The notes under the pieces were generated by a model. The model had not been told where the DNA came from. It saw nothing but the letters and a program-made list of their open reading frames with translations, and searched no databases. Positions 1 to 6,238 of a stretch of DNA of 6,238 bases are shown one piece after another. Position 1 is the first letter of the stretch. Each line of letters begins with the position of its first letter. Where the stretch lies: positions 1-6,238 of the forward strand of contig DATEAK010000026.1 of assembly GCA_035288405.1 (NCBI GenBank). Reading direction: 5' to 3'. A program made the position numbers and the translations under genes. Source of the DNA: JACPSX01 sp035288405 [NCBI: bacterium] (GTDB taxonomy: Bacteria > JACPSX01).

Positions 1-2
1 AA

Positions 3-311
3 GGGCTGCAAGTATTGGAGCACCACTGGATCGACCTGGCGCTGGTTGACATTAATATGCCGGTCATGACTGGCGAGGAAATGCTGGACAGGGTGCGGCA
101 AAATCCCGAGACAGCAGACCTGCGAGTGGTCATCATCTCTACAGAAGGCAGTGACACCCGCATCGACATTCTTCGCCGGAAGGGAGTCGGGTTCGTCCAC
201 AAGCCCTTCACTCCCGAGATACTCCGGGAAACGATCCTGAGGATTACAGGAGGTTCCGATGAGCAACAAAGTGGAGAAGGAACTCTGCAAGGCAGCCCTT
301 CTGACTTTTGA
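3..311 (+). CDS. CheY-like response regulator receiver domain, 5' end outside window
   Basis: This is the C-terminal 102 residues of a phospho-acceptor receiver (REC) domain. The frame is open to the left edge, so the N-terminal acidic pair lies outside. The phospho-accepting Asp is in the LVDINMP motif (codon 48-50). The conserved Ser/Thr position is the Ser of IISTEG (codon 138-140), 30 residues later. The invariant Lys is in HKPF (codon 201-203), 51 residues after the Asp; this matches CheY spacing (57/87/109). The domain ends around TILRITGG, after which an unusual hydrophilic tail of about 18 residues is read from DNA that also encodes the start of the next gene. A CheX-type phosphatase directly downstream suggests a CheY-like target. 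It could instead be the last domain of a larger hybrid protein, because the start is not visible. Confidence 0.9.
   Translation, partial: GLQVLEHHWIDLALVDINMPVMTGEEMLDRVRQNPETADLRVVIISTEGSDTRIDILRRKGVGFVHKPFTPEILRETILRITGGSDEQQSGEGTLQGSPSDF
248..253 (+). promoter_or_regulatory. Strong ribosome binding site for the CheX-like gene
   Basis: A perfect AGGAGG sits 5 nt before the ATG at 259. It fixes the start of the phosphatase gene even though this start lies inside the preceding reading frame. Confidence 0.8.
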
Positions 312-731
312 AGACCTCGGTTTCATGTTTCCGGAGCCGGAGCTTGAGGAAGAAAATCCCCTCGTCGAGCCGGAAGCCTCGGTGAGCGTGGAATTTTGGG
401 GTCCGTTCAACGGAAGGCTTGTGGTGACGGTTTGTGGTGGCCTTCTTCCGGCGCTGGCCGCCAATATGCTGGGCGAGGAGGCTCCCCCCTCCGAGCTGCA
501 ACAGTACGACGCGCTCGGAGAAATCAGCAACGTGATCTGCGGCAACGTGCTGCCGGCTATTGCCGGATCGAAAGCCGTGTTTCATATCGGGGCTCCGCAG
601 AGGCTACAGAATCCCGAAACTCCCGACAGAGGCTCGCCCGAAGCGAAAGTGCATCTGGCCTTGGACCAGGGCCGCGCTGATCTGTTCTTGTTCATCGATA
701 AAGCGGTATCCTGCTTAGAGGAGCAACCGTA

Positions 732-732
<1 letters not shown>
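259..732 (+). CDS. CheX-like chemotaxis phosphatase (CheC/CheX/FliY family)
   Basis: A 157-residue cytoplasmic protein. Proteins of this family dephosphorylate CheY-P and act through a Glu-x-x-Asn (ExxN) helix motif. Here it appears once, as E88-I-S-N91 in GEISNVICGN, which resembles the CheX pattern of one active site rather than the two of CheC. An alpha helix at about residues 4-21, strands at about 41-59 and the LPALAANMLG helix at 63-72 fit the CheX fold. Residues 26-39 form a Glu/Pro-rich linker. The start is fixed by the AGGAGG at 248-253. The gene overlaps the upstream receiver frame by 53 nt and its stop TAG overlaps the GTG of cheB by one base, so the three genes were probably translated together. 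The likely substrate is the phosphorylated receiver encoded just upstream (inference from order). The family call is firm; CheX rather than a CheC-like relative is less sure. Confidence 0.82.
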
Positions 733-1485
<753 letters not shown>

Positions 1486-1518
1486 TCCCTGTCCACGCGG
1501 AGAGAAAAGCCTCACGAA

Positions 1519-1582
1519 ATCCCTTCCATCAAGGGATCCTCAAACTGAATTTCTGGTGATCCCTGCCCGCTGAGTGCAGGGA
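1519..1582. repeat. Three competing inverted repeats after cheB
   Basis: Three stems can form: ATCCCTT (1519-1525) with AAGGGAT (1531-1537), GGGATC (1533-1538) with GATCCC (1558-1563), and TCCCTGC (1560-1566) with GCAGGGA (1576-1582). The middle pairing excludes the two outer ones. None is followed by a T run, so a classical intrinsic terminator is not evident. The whole 1486-1770 interval holds only these repeats and the promoter at 1662-1691; no gene was seen in it. Confidence 0.4.
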
Positions 1583-1661
1583 AAGGAGGCTCTCCCGAAA
1601 ACTTCTCCCTTCCGCCAAGCTACCCATGTCTGTTTACAGCATAGGCGATCGTCAAAAGGAC

Positions 1662-1691
1662 TTGCGGCCTTCTCCTCTTTTTTCCTATACT
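1662..1691 (+). promoter_or_regulatory. Probable sigma70-type promoter for the amidohydrolase-TSUP operon
   Basis: A -35-like TTGCGG (1662-1667) and a -10 TATACT (1686-1691; 5 of 6 consensus) are separated by 18 nt. Transcription would start near 1698, leaving a leader of about 70 nt before the ATG at 1771. This also argues against using the in-frame GTG at 1702 as the start. Confidence 0.5.
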
Positions 1692-1770
1692 GGCGCGGTG
1701 TGTGCCGGGAAGGAATACACCGGGACCAGTTCCTAGCCTAAACCGAACCATTGCGTTAAAGAGAAACCCA

Positions 1771-3528
1771 ATGAAAGCAGGAAATACGGAAAAGCGGAAA
1801 TTGATGGTCAAGGTCGCTTTGGGTCAGCAACCGGCGGATCTGGTTGTACGCGGAGGAACGCTGATCAATGTTTACACAGGCGAACTCCAGGAAGAGACCA
1901 CCGTGGCCATTGCCGGGGATACAATTGCCGCGGCCGGGCGGGGAATCCCGGTGTGCATCGGCCCCCAGACCCGCGTCCTGGAGGCGAAAGGAACATTCCT
2001 GTCCCCCGGGTTTCTCGATGTCCACACCCACATCGCCAACATCTATCGGGTGGCGGAATATGTCCGCTGGGCTGCTCCCCGGGGGAACACCTGCCTAATC
2101 ACAGAGACTCTGGAGCTGGCCAATGCCGCGGGCCGGCTGGGCGTCGAGGCCTTTCTAGAAGAGATCCGCGACCAGCCCATTTCGATTTTCGCCCTGGCGC
2201 CGGCCAAAGTTCCCACCTACCCTGAATTCGAACGGGGGGCACCATTTTCTCTCGAAGATCACCGGCGCCTTCTGGCTCATGAACGGGTCCTGGGAGTCGG
2301 AGAAACAAACTGGCCCCTGGTTGTCGGCCTAGATGAAACTTCGTTCCACATCCTGGAGTTGGGCAGTGCGGCCGGGAAGTTCTTACAAGGCCATGGGGCT
2401 GGTGCCCGCGTGGAAAAGCTACAAGCTTACGCCGCCGCGGGAATCTCTTCCTGCCATGAACCCATCGCCCTTCCCGAGATTCTGGAGCGCCTACGGCTGG
2501 GAATCTATACTATGGTCCGGGAAGGAGGCGTTCGCAGGGATCTGGAAGCCCTCAAGGGAATCGAAGCTCTGGGAATCGATCTGCGCCGCTTGGTCCTTGT
2601 CAGCGACGGTATCTCCCCGGAAAGTCTCATCGAGGGAACAGACATCGCCGGCTGTGTTCAGAAAGCCATCGCCCTGGGAATCCCCCCCATCCAGGCAATC
2701 CAGTCGGCAACTCTTAATGCCGCCGAGAGCATGGGACTCTCGAATCGTGGAGGCATCGCTCCCGGGAAACTCGCCGACCTGTTGATCTTGGAGGATCTAA
2801 AAACTCTGCGTTGCGAGACTGTTGTTTCCATGGGAAGGATCATTGCCCGGGACGGAAAACTTCTTGAGCCTGCTCCCATGAACCCGTATCCTTCCTGGAT
2901 CTACAAGACCCTGAATCTTCCCGAAGTCCGACCCGCCGATTTTCGAATTTCCTTTGTGGGCCCCCGAGCCACTGTGCGGGCCGTCCACATTGTAGGTGAC
3001 ATGCTCACCAAGGAAGCTCTCGTTGAAGTCCCGGGGAAACAAGGGGAACTCCTATCTCATCCCGAAGAGGACCTCCTCAAAGTTGCCGTCATCAATCGTT
3101 ATGACCATCCGGGGGAGAAGTTTGTCGGGTTCGTCAAAGGATACGGCATCCGGCGCGGAGCCGCCGCCATCAGCTTTTCCTGGGTCACCAACAACGTGCT
3201 CGTAGTGGGGGCCAATGCCGAGGATATGGCCTTCGCCGTTAACCGCCTTCGCGAGCTTCAAGGAGGAGTTGTGTACTGCTCGAGCGGCAAAGTCGTAAGG
3301 GAGATTCCCTTCCCCCTGGCCGGAATTATCTCCGAGGAGCCCATGGAAGTGTTGGCCCGAAAAATTCTCGATCTGGAAGATGCCCAACGGCGGGAAGGGT
3401 GCACGCTGCGCTCCCCCTTCCTCACTCTCCAGACCTTGCCCTTCACCGGGGTTCCTTTCCTGCGTCCCACCGACCTGGGTTTGGTGGATGTTCGCGCCCG
3501 CAAGTTCGTCGACCTTATTTGCCAATGA
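1771..3528 (+). CDS. Adenine deaminase family amidohydrolase (COG1001-like), diverged
   Basis: A cytoplasmic metal-dependent hydrolase of 585 residues, close to B. subtilis and E. coli adenine deaminases. The classical reaction is adenine + water to hypoxanthine + ammonia. Order: N-terminal beta part (LVVRGGTLINVYTGEL), TIM barrel, and Ade-type C-terminal domain from about residue 410. The metal-site residues of the superfamily are present: H85-x-H87 (GFLDVHTHI), E178 (GVGET), H208 (QGHGAG), H229 (SCHEP) and D279 (LVSDG). AGKLADLLILEDL closes the barrel domain. Two Ade signatures are altered: DPHE is ETLE (residues 112-115), and HDSHN is WVTNN (471-475). Substrate is therefore uncertain and no ade symbol is given. 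ATG 1771 suits family length but has only a weak Shine-Dalgarno; ATG 1804 is an alternative. The stop overlaps the next start as ATGA, so expression with the transporter is probably coupled. Confidence 0.85.
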   Translation: MKAGNTEKRKLMVKVALGQQPADLVVRGGTLINVYTGELQEETTVAIAGDTIAAAGRGIPVCIGPQTRVLEAKGTFLSPGFLDVHTHIANIYRVAEYVRWAAPRGNTCLITETLELANAAGRLGVEAFLEEIRDQPISIFALAPAKVPTYPEFERGAPFSLEDHRRLLAHERVLGVGETNWPLVVGLDETSFHILELGSAAGKFLQGHGAGARVEKLQAYAAAGISSCHEPIALPEILERLRLGIYTMVREGGVRRDLEALKGIEALGIDLRRLVLVSDGISPESLIEGTDIAGCVQKAIALGIPPIQAIQSATLNAAESMGLSNRGGIAPGKLADLLILEDLKTLRCETVVSMGRIIARDGKLLEPAPMNPYPSWIYKTLNLPEVRPADFRISFVGPRATVRAVHIVGDMLTKEALVEVPGKQGELLSHPEEDLLKVAVINRYDHPGEKFVGFVKGYGIRRGAAAISFSWVTNNVLVVGANAEDMAFAVNRLRELQGGVVYCSSGKVVREIPFPLAGIISEEPMEVLARKILDLEDAQRREGCTLRSPFLTLQTLPFTGVPFLRPTDLGLVDVRARKFVDLICQ

Positions 3529-4289
3529 CCTCTTCCATTTCTGTTGAGTGGATCCTGATCCTGGTTTTCCTTATGGGCGTCGTGGTAAGCCTATTTGCCA
3601 CTCTGGTCGGTGGGGGAAGCCTGGTGACGATTCCGGTCCTCATCCTTCTGGGTCTCCCTTCCCAGGTCGCGATTGCCACGAATCGCTTCGGCAATATCGG
3701 ACTTCTCTTGGCGGGGCTGTACAAATTCGGAGAAAAAAAGCTCGTCAACTTCAAGCTCGGTTCGATTCTCTCCGTCTTCTCCGTTCTGGGTTCAATCGTC
3801 GGAGCAAATCTAGTTCTGAAAGCCTCTGACCTGGCACTGCGCCAAACGATCGCCATAATGACTTTCCTCGTGCTGGGTATCTTCATCTTGAAACCGCAGA
3901 TCGGCTTACGCCACCGGGATTTAGAACTGCACTGGGGGCACTGGGTCCTGGGCATCCTGTTGAGCTTTGGCCTGGGAATCTATGGCGGCTTTTTCGGCGC
4001 CGCTGTGGGGACCTTTTTTACCTATTTGCAAGTCTTAATTTTCGGAGAGTCATTTCTAGAGAGTGCCGGGACCCGCAAGATCCCCTCCACGGCTTTGTCG
4101 CTGGCGGCGACCTTTATTTATATGTGGCACCAGAAGGTACTCTACACTGTAGGATTTTCTTTATTTGCGGGAATGGCTCTGGGTTCGTATATCGGCGCCC
4201 ACTATTCGACGGTTCTCGGGAACCTCTGGCTTCGGCGTCTGTTTATCCTCGTCGTCGTGATTCTCGCGGCCCGGCTGCTGATTTTTTAA
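3525..4289 (+). CDS. TSUP (TauE/SafE) family membrane transporter
   Basis: A 254-residue, very hydrophobic inner-membrane protein with about 7-8 predicted helices, the usual size of the family. The two related halves begin with VVVSLFATLVGGGSLVTIPV and with the LSFGLGIYGGFFGAAVGTFF segment, the glycine-rich TSUP repeat motifs. TSUP members move sulfite, sulfonates and other organic anions, mostly as exporters; the substrate cannot be read from sequence. The start is set at ATG 3525, which overlaps the upstream TGA (ATGA). There is no Shine-Dalgarno sequence of its own, which indicates translational coupling to the amidohydrolase. The frame is open upstream to 3399, but that part only shadows the upstream gene. 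Coupling suggests transport of the hydrolase's substrate or product (inference). Confidence 0.88.
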   Translation: MTSSISVEWILILVFLMGVVVSLFATLVGGGSLVTIPVLILLGLPSQVAIATNRFGNIGLLLAGLYKFGEKKLVNFKLGSILSVFSVLGSIVGANLVLKASDLALRQTIAIMTFLVLGIFILKPQIGLRHRDLELHWGHWVLGILLSFGLGIYGGFFGAAVGTFFTYLQVLIFGESFLESAGTRKIPSTALSLAATFIYMWHQKVLYTVGFSLFAGMALGSYIGAHYSTVLGNLWLRRLFILVVVILAARLLIF

Positions 4290-4577
4290 CTCCTCTGCGC
4301 TGCAATTCGAAAAATCGGGACGGAGAGAATCCCGCCTCTTGGCGGAAGAAAATTCCGACGGTCCTTCCTCTGCTACCTCGCCCTGGATCGTAGAGAGAAC
4401 TCCTGCGGGCAGTCCCCCCAACGCATGGCCGATCGGCAATGACAGCTTCCATCCTCCCATTTGCGACCCCAAACCGGGGGCAATCGTTTCTTCCGGGACT
4501 CTTCGCGGGGCACTAGTTTTTCCTGCCCTGTGGTATAGTAGCAGTGTAGCCCACCGAAAAAGGGGAGAAATAACTCC
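4290..4577. other. Non-coding gap between TSUP gene and CBS gene
   Basis: No convincing gene was found in these 288 nt. A short hairpin CCGCC-TCTT-GGCGG lies at 4332-4345. A second stem, CGGGA (4316-4320) with TCCCG (4330-4334), overlaps it. Read on the minus strand the second is followed by ATTTTT, but no minus-strand gene leads into it. The promoter at 4531-4539 is at its right end. Confidence 0.5.
4531..4539 (+). promoter_or_regulatory. Extended -10 promoter for the CBS gene
   Basis: TGGTATAGT fits the extended -10 pattern TGnTATAAT with one mismatch. The -35 region (about 4511-4516, CACTAG) is poor, as is common for extended -10 promoters. Transcription would begin about 30 nt before the ATG at 4578, leaving room for AGGGGAG (4561-4567) as ribosome binding site. 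Confidence 0.5.
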
Positions 4578-5015
4578 ATGACCCTTGGGGATATTATGAG
4601 CAACCCGGTCATCTTAATTACCTTGGACAATACCCTCGGAGAGGCCGCCGATCTCATGCAGCGCTCTTCAATTCGCCACTTGCTGGTGATCGACTCCGAA
4701 ACGCGAGCCCTGAAGGGAATTATCACAGACCGGGACTTAAGAAAGCACCTAAGCCCGATGCTCGGAACGGAAGCTGAGACCGAGGAGGACCGAAAGACCC
4801 TGCAAACTCGGGTCCACAAAGTGATGGTACGCCGTCTGGTTACAGCCACACCGGAAACCTCCATCCGAGAAGGAGCGAGACTCCTCATCACAAAGAAGAT
4901 CGGCTGTCTGCCGATCGTTGATAACAACCGTAGGCTCTTTGGGATCCTTACGGAATCGGATTTTGTCAGACTCCTGGCGGAAAAGGTGGCGGTCATTCCT
5001 TACAAAGGTTTATAG
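4578..5015 (+). CDS. Stand-alone tandem CBS-domain protein
   Basis: A 145-residue soluble protein made almost entirely of two CBS domains (a Bateman module), which usually bind adenosine nucleotides and act as energy or ligand sensors. CBS1 spans about residues 1-57 (DIMSNPVILITLDNTLGEAA, HLLVIDSE, GIITDRDL). CBS2 spans about 80-140 (KVMVRRLVTATPETSIREGA, GCLPIVDN, FGILTESDFVRLL). A charged linker (TEAETEEDRKT) joins them. No effector domain is attached, so it must act on a partner protein. AGGGGAG at 4561-4567 is 10 nt before the ATG. It is followed after 28 nt by the 98-residue gene on the same strand, probably in one transcript. The regulated target is unknown. Confidence 0.9.
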   Translation: MTLGDIMSNPVILITLDNTLGEAADLMQRSSIRHLLVIDSETRALKGIITDRDLRKHLSPMLGTEAETEEDRKTLQTRVHKVMVRRLVTATPETSIREGARLLITKKIGCLPIVDNNRRLFGILTESDFVRLLAEKVAVIPYKGL

Positions 5016-5043
5016 ATTTACGAGAAGTGGCTGGGGGATCTCC

Positions 5044-5340
5044 ATGCGAAATTACGATGAGGTTGAACATCTGGTCAAACGTCTGCTCACGAAGTTCTCC
5101 GTCCCGGCCCAAGTCACTGCGGGCTGGTCTTGCAACGACGGGGCCTACATTGTTTACATGATGAGCGAGAATCGGGAAGCTTCCGTGAGTCTTCCCCCGG
5201 ATCTTGTCGAAGACGCCTTTACAGAGGGCAAGCGACTCTCGGAAATCGAGAGATTGATCCAGCGAGGAGCTGCCCGGCTTCAAAAAGAAGATCACTACTT
5301 GAAGACCGGCGTGAAGCTCATGGGCCGGTGGTCCGGCTAG
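5044..5340 (+). CDS. Small hypothetical protein, co-transcribed with the CBS gene
   Basis: A 98-residue protein that I do not recognise. It starts with an amphipathic helix (DEVEHLVKRLLTKF). A probable strand region follows (QVTAGWSCNDGAYIVYMM). The C-terminal half is charged and probably helical (LVEDAFTEGKRLSEIERLIQ). There is no signal peptide, no membrane segment and only one cysteine. ATG 5044 is chosen because a purine-rich GGGGGA (5033-5038) lies 5 nt upstream; the frame is open further left but that part overlaps the CBS gene. The tight spacing to the CBS gene and a terminator right at its end make it the last gene of a two-gene unit. It could be a partner of the CBS protein, but nothing in the sequence shows that. 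Confidence 0.65.
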   Translation: MRNYDEVEHLVKRLLTKFSVPAQVTAGWSCNDGAYIVYMMSENREASVSLPPDLVEDAFTEGKRLSEIERLIQRGAARLQKEDHYLKTGVKLMGRWSG

Positions 5341-5356
5341 CTTTTTCCATTTTTTG
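5324..5356 (+). terminator. Intrinsic terminator overlapping the 3' end of the 98-aa gene
   Basis: GCCGG (5324-5328), loop TGGT and CCGGC (5333-5337) form a GC-only 5-bp stem, extendable by one G-T pair. After the stop TAG come CTTTTT and, a little later, TTTTTT. The hairpin lies in the last codons of the gene. It would also protect the convergent minus-strand gene from read-through. Confidence 0.55.
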
Positions 5357-5416
5357 CCGGCGTAGAGCAGACACCGGTCCCACGCGAATCGGTGCGAAGT
5401 CTTATGCTCCGAAGGA

Positions 5417-6238
5417 CTAACTTACCTCCAGCAAATATTCCCGGACCTGATCGCGGTCTTCCGGACAGGTTTTAACCCGCACCGTGGGGGATGACTCTTT
5501 TCCCTTGGCGTCCTTCACGATGGTCTTTTCCGTAATCACCGTCCGCTCGCAATCCTTTGCCGCCAGGTCCAAATACTTTTGCAGATGCTCCCGAGCCAGC
5601 TCTTTATCCTTGCTCTTGAGGTAGAGAATTCCCAGTTCACGATGGGGAAGCGCATACTCCGGATCATATTGCAGGGCCAGGAGGTATTCACGGATCGCCT
5701 CCCGGGTACCCGAGGCATCCTTGGCCGAGCGCCGGTACACCTCGCCCATGTAATAGTGAGCCTTGGGATCATTGAGCTGAAGTTTGAGCACCTTTTCGAT
5801 CTGGGCTCTTGCCAGCTCATAGCGGCCCGCCTGGATGTCCAGGAACGCATTCTCGCGCACGAGGACCCTTGTGCGCCGCTGAAAGTCTTCCGTGTTTACC
5901 ACCGGGCCGGGTTGCTCAGCGTCTTGCTGGTACTCGGTAGCTAAAAGCTTTTTAAATTTTTCGATCCGCGCCTGATTTGTGGGGTGATTTCCCCAGAAGA
6001 AGTTCTCAATCTTGCTCTGGTCTCCAGAGTCCTTTAAGAGCAGTTGGAAAATCTTAGGGGCCTCCTTCGGGTCATAGCCCGCCCGCACCATGTCCTCCAA
6101 ACCTGAATCATCGGCCTGGTCTTCCAGCGTCCGGCCGTATCCATTTACTGCCGCCAGAAGCCCAAGTTGCAATCCCAGCCCAAGCATGACTTGTGCCGTC
6201 TGGTTCAGGATTTGAGCGGTAATCAGGTTGCCTTCTTT
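5417..6238 (-). CDS. M48-family metallopeptidase with C-terminal TPR repeats (BepA-like), N-terminal part outside window
   Basis: The frame is open to the right edge, so 273 C-terminal residues are visible and the HExxH zinc helix lies outside. The third zinc ligand is the Glu of LEDQAD (codon 6122-6124), in the M48 signature ExxAD..G...M..AGYDP (DDSGLEDMVRAGYDPKEA). It is followed by the family's HP-T--R element (GNHPTNQARIEKF). A TPR region follows at about 5560-5850: YELARAQIEKVLKLQ, AIREYLLALQYDPEYALPHR and LAREHLQKYLDLA, roughly three repeats. The tail holds the only two cysteines of the visible part. This M48-plus-TPR layout is that of BepA (YfgC), a periplasmic protease/chaperone of outer-membrane protein quality control, so a periplasmic location is likely though no signal peptide can be seen. 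The ATG at 6187 is internal, not the start. The gene is convergent with the CBS operon. Confidence 0.85.
   Translation of the reverse strand, partial: KEGNLITAQILNQTAQVMLGLGLQLGLLAAVNGYGRTLEDQADDSGLEDMVRAGYDPKEAPKIFQLLLKDSGDQSKIENFFWGNHPTNQARIEKFKKLLATEYQQDAEQPGPVVNTEDFQRRTRVLVRENAFLDIQAGRYELARAQIEKVLKLQLNDPKAHYYMGEVYRRSAKDASGTREAIREYLLALQYDPEYALPHRELGILYLKSKDKELAREHLQKYLDLAAKDCERTVITEKTIVKDAKGKESSPTVRVKTCPEDRDQVREYLLEVS

Noticed and set aside
1700-1770. Purine riboswitch in the leader of the adenine-deaminase-like gene
   Set aside because: The leader after the predicted promoter is only about 70 nt, and I see neither the three-way-junction core nor the paired loops of that class.
1702-1770. 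GTG at 1702 as start of the amidohydrolase
   Set aside because: It would add 23 residues not typical of the family, has no ribosome binding site and lies about 4 nt from the predicted transcription start.
3052-3525. Open frame of 157 codons on the minus strand opposite the amidohydrolase C-terminus
   Set aside because: No recognisable motif and no ribosome binding site, and the opposite strand encodes a well-conserved family domain.
4339-4581. 80-codon plus-strand open frame in the gap before the CBS gene
   Set aside because: Pro/Ser-rich product without family resemblance. It runs through the promoter and ribosome binding site of the CBS gene and overlaps its start, so it is probably chance.
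4373-4996. Long open frame of 207 codons on the minus strand opposite the CBS gene
   Set aside because: The product is Ser/Arg-rich with no domain, and it lies antisense to a clear two-domain CBS gene. It is a mirror of that gene's codon bias.

Overview
The window looks like chromosomal DNA of a moderately GC-rich (impression, not counted), probably Gram-negative bacterium. The evidence is chemotaxis genes with a CheX-type phosphatase and a BepA-like M48 peptidase carrying TPRs. The lineage cannot be fixed from 6 kb; a deltaproteobacterial, Nitrospirota or Acidobacteriota-type genome would fit, but this is a guess. No tRNA, rRNA, CRISPR, insertion sequence or phage gene was seen.

Region 1 (1-1485, + strand) is the 3' end of a chemotaxis-type operon. 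It holds the tail of a receiver-domain response regulator, a CheX-like CheY-P phosphatase that overlaps it by 53 nt, and a cheB methylesterase gene. The cheB gene is broken: its receiver domain stops after about 35 residues and the complete catalytic domain follows in another frame. About 300 nt, including the phosphorylation site, are missing relative to a normal cheB. The operon dealt with phosphoryl signalling (receiver, its phosphatase, a phospho-regulated methylesterase), but the last step is damaged as read here.

Region 2 (1486-4289, + strand) begins with an intergenic stretch holding three mutually competing inverted repeats and a good sigma70-like promoter. Then comes an adenine-deaminase-family amidohydrolase (1771-3528), followed through an ATGA start/stop overlap by a TSUP (TauE/SafE) membrane transporter (3525-4289). 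The amidohydrolase keeps every metal-ligand position of the family but has lost two family signatures (DPHE and HDSHN). It may therefore act on something other than adenine, and its tight coupling to a transporter suggests that substrate or product crosses the membrane. This pair is the best candidate for undescribed biology in the window.

Region 3 (4290-5356, + strand) is a 288-nt non-coding gap ending in an extended -10 promoter. It is followed by a stand-alone tandem-CBS protein and a 98-residue protein of unknown function, closed by an intrinsic terminator whose hairpin lies inside the last codons.

Region 4 (5417-6238, - strand) is a convergent gene: the C-terminal part of an M48 metallopeptidase with TPR repeats. 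Its HExxH half lies beyond the right edge.
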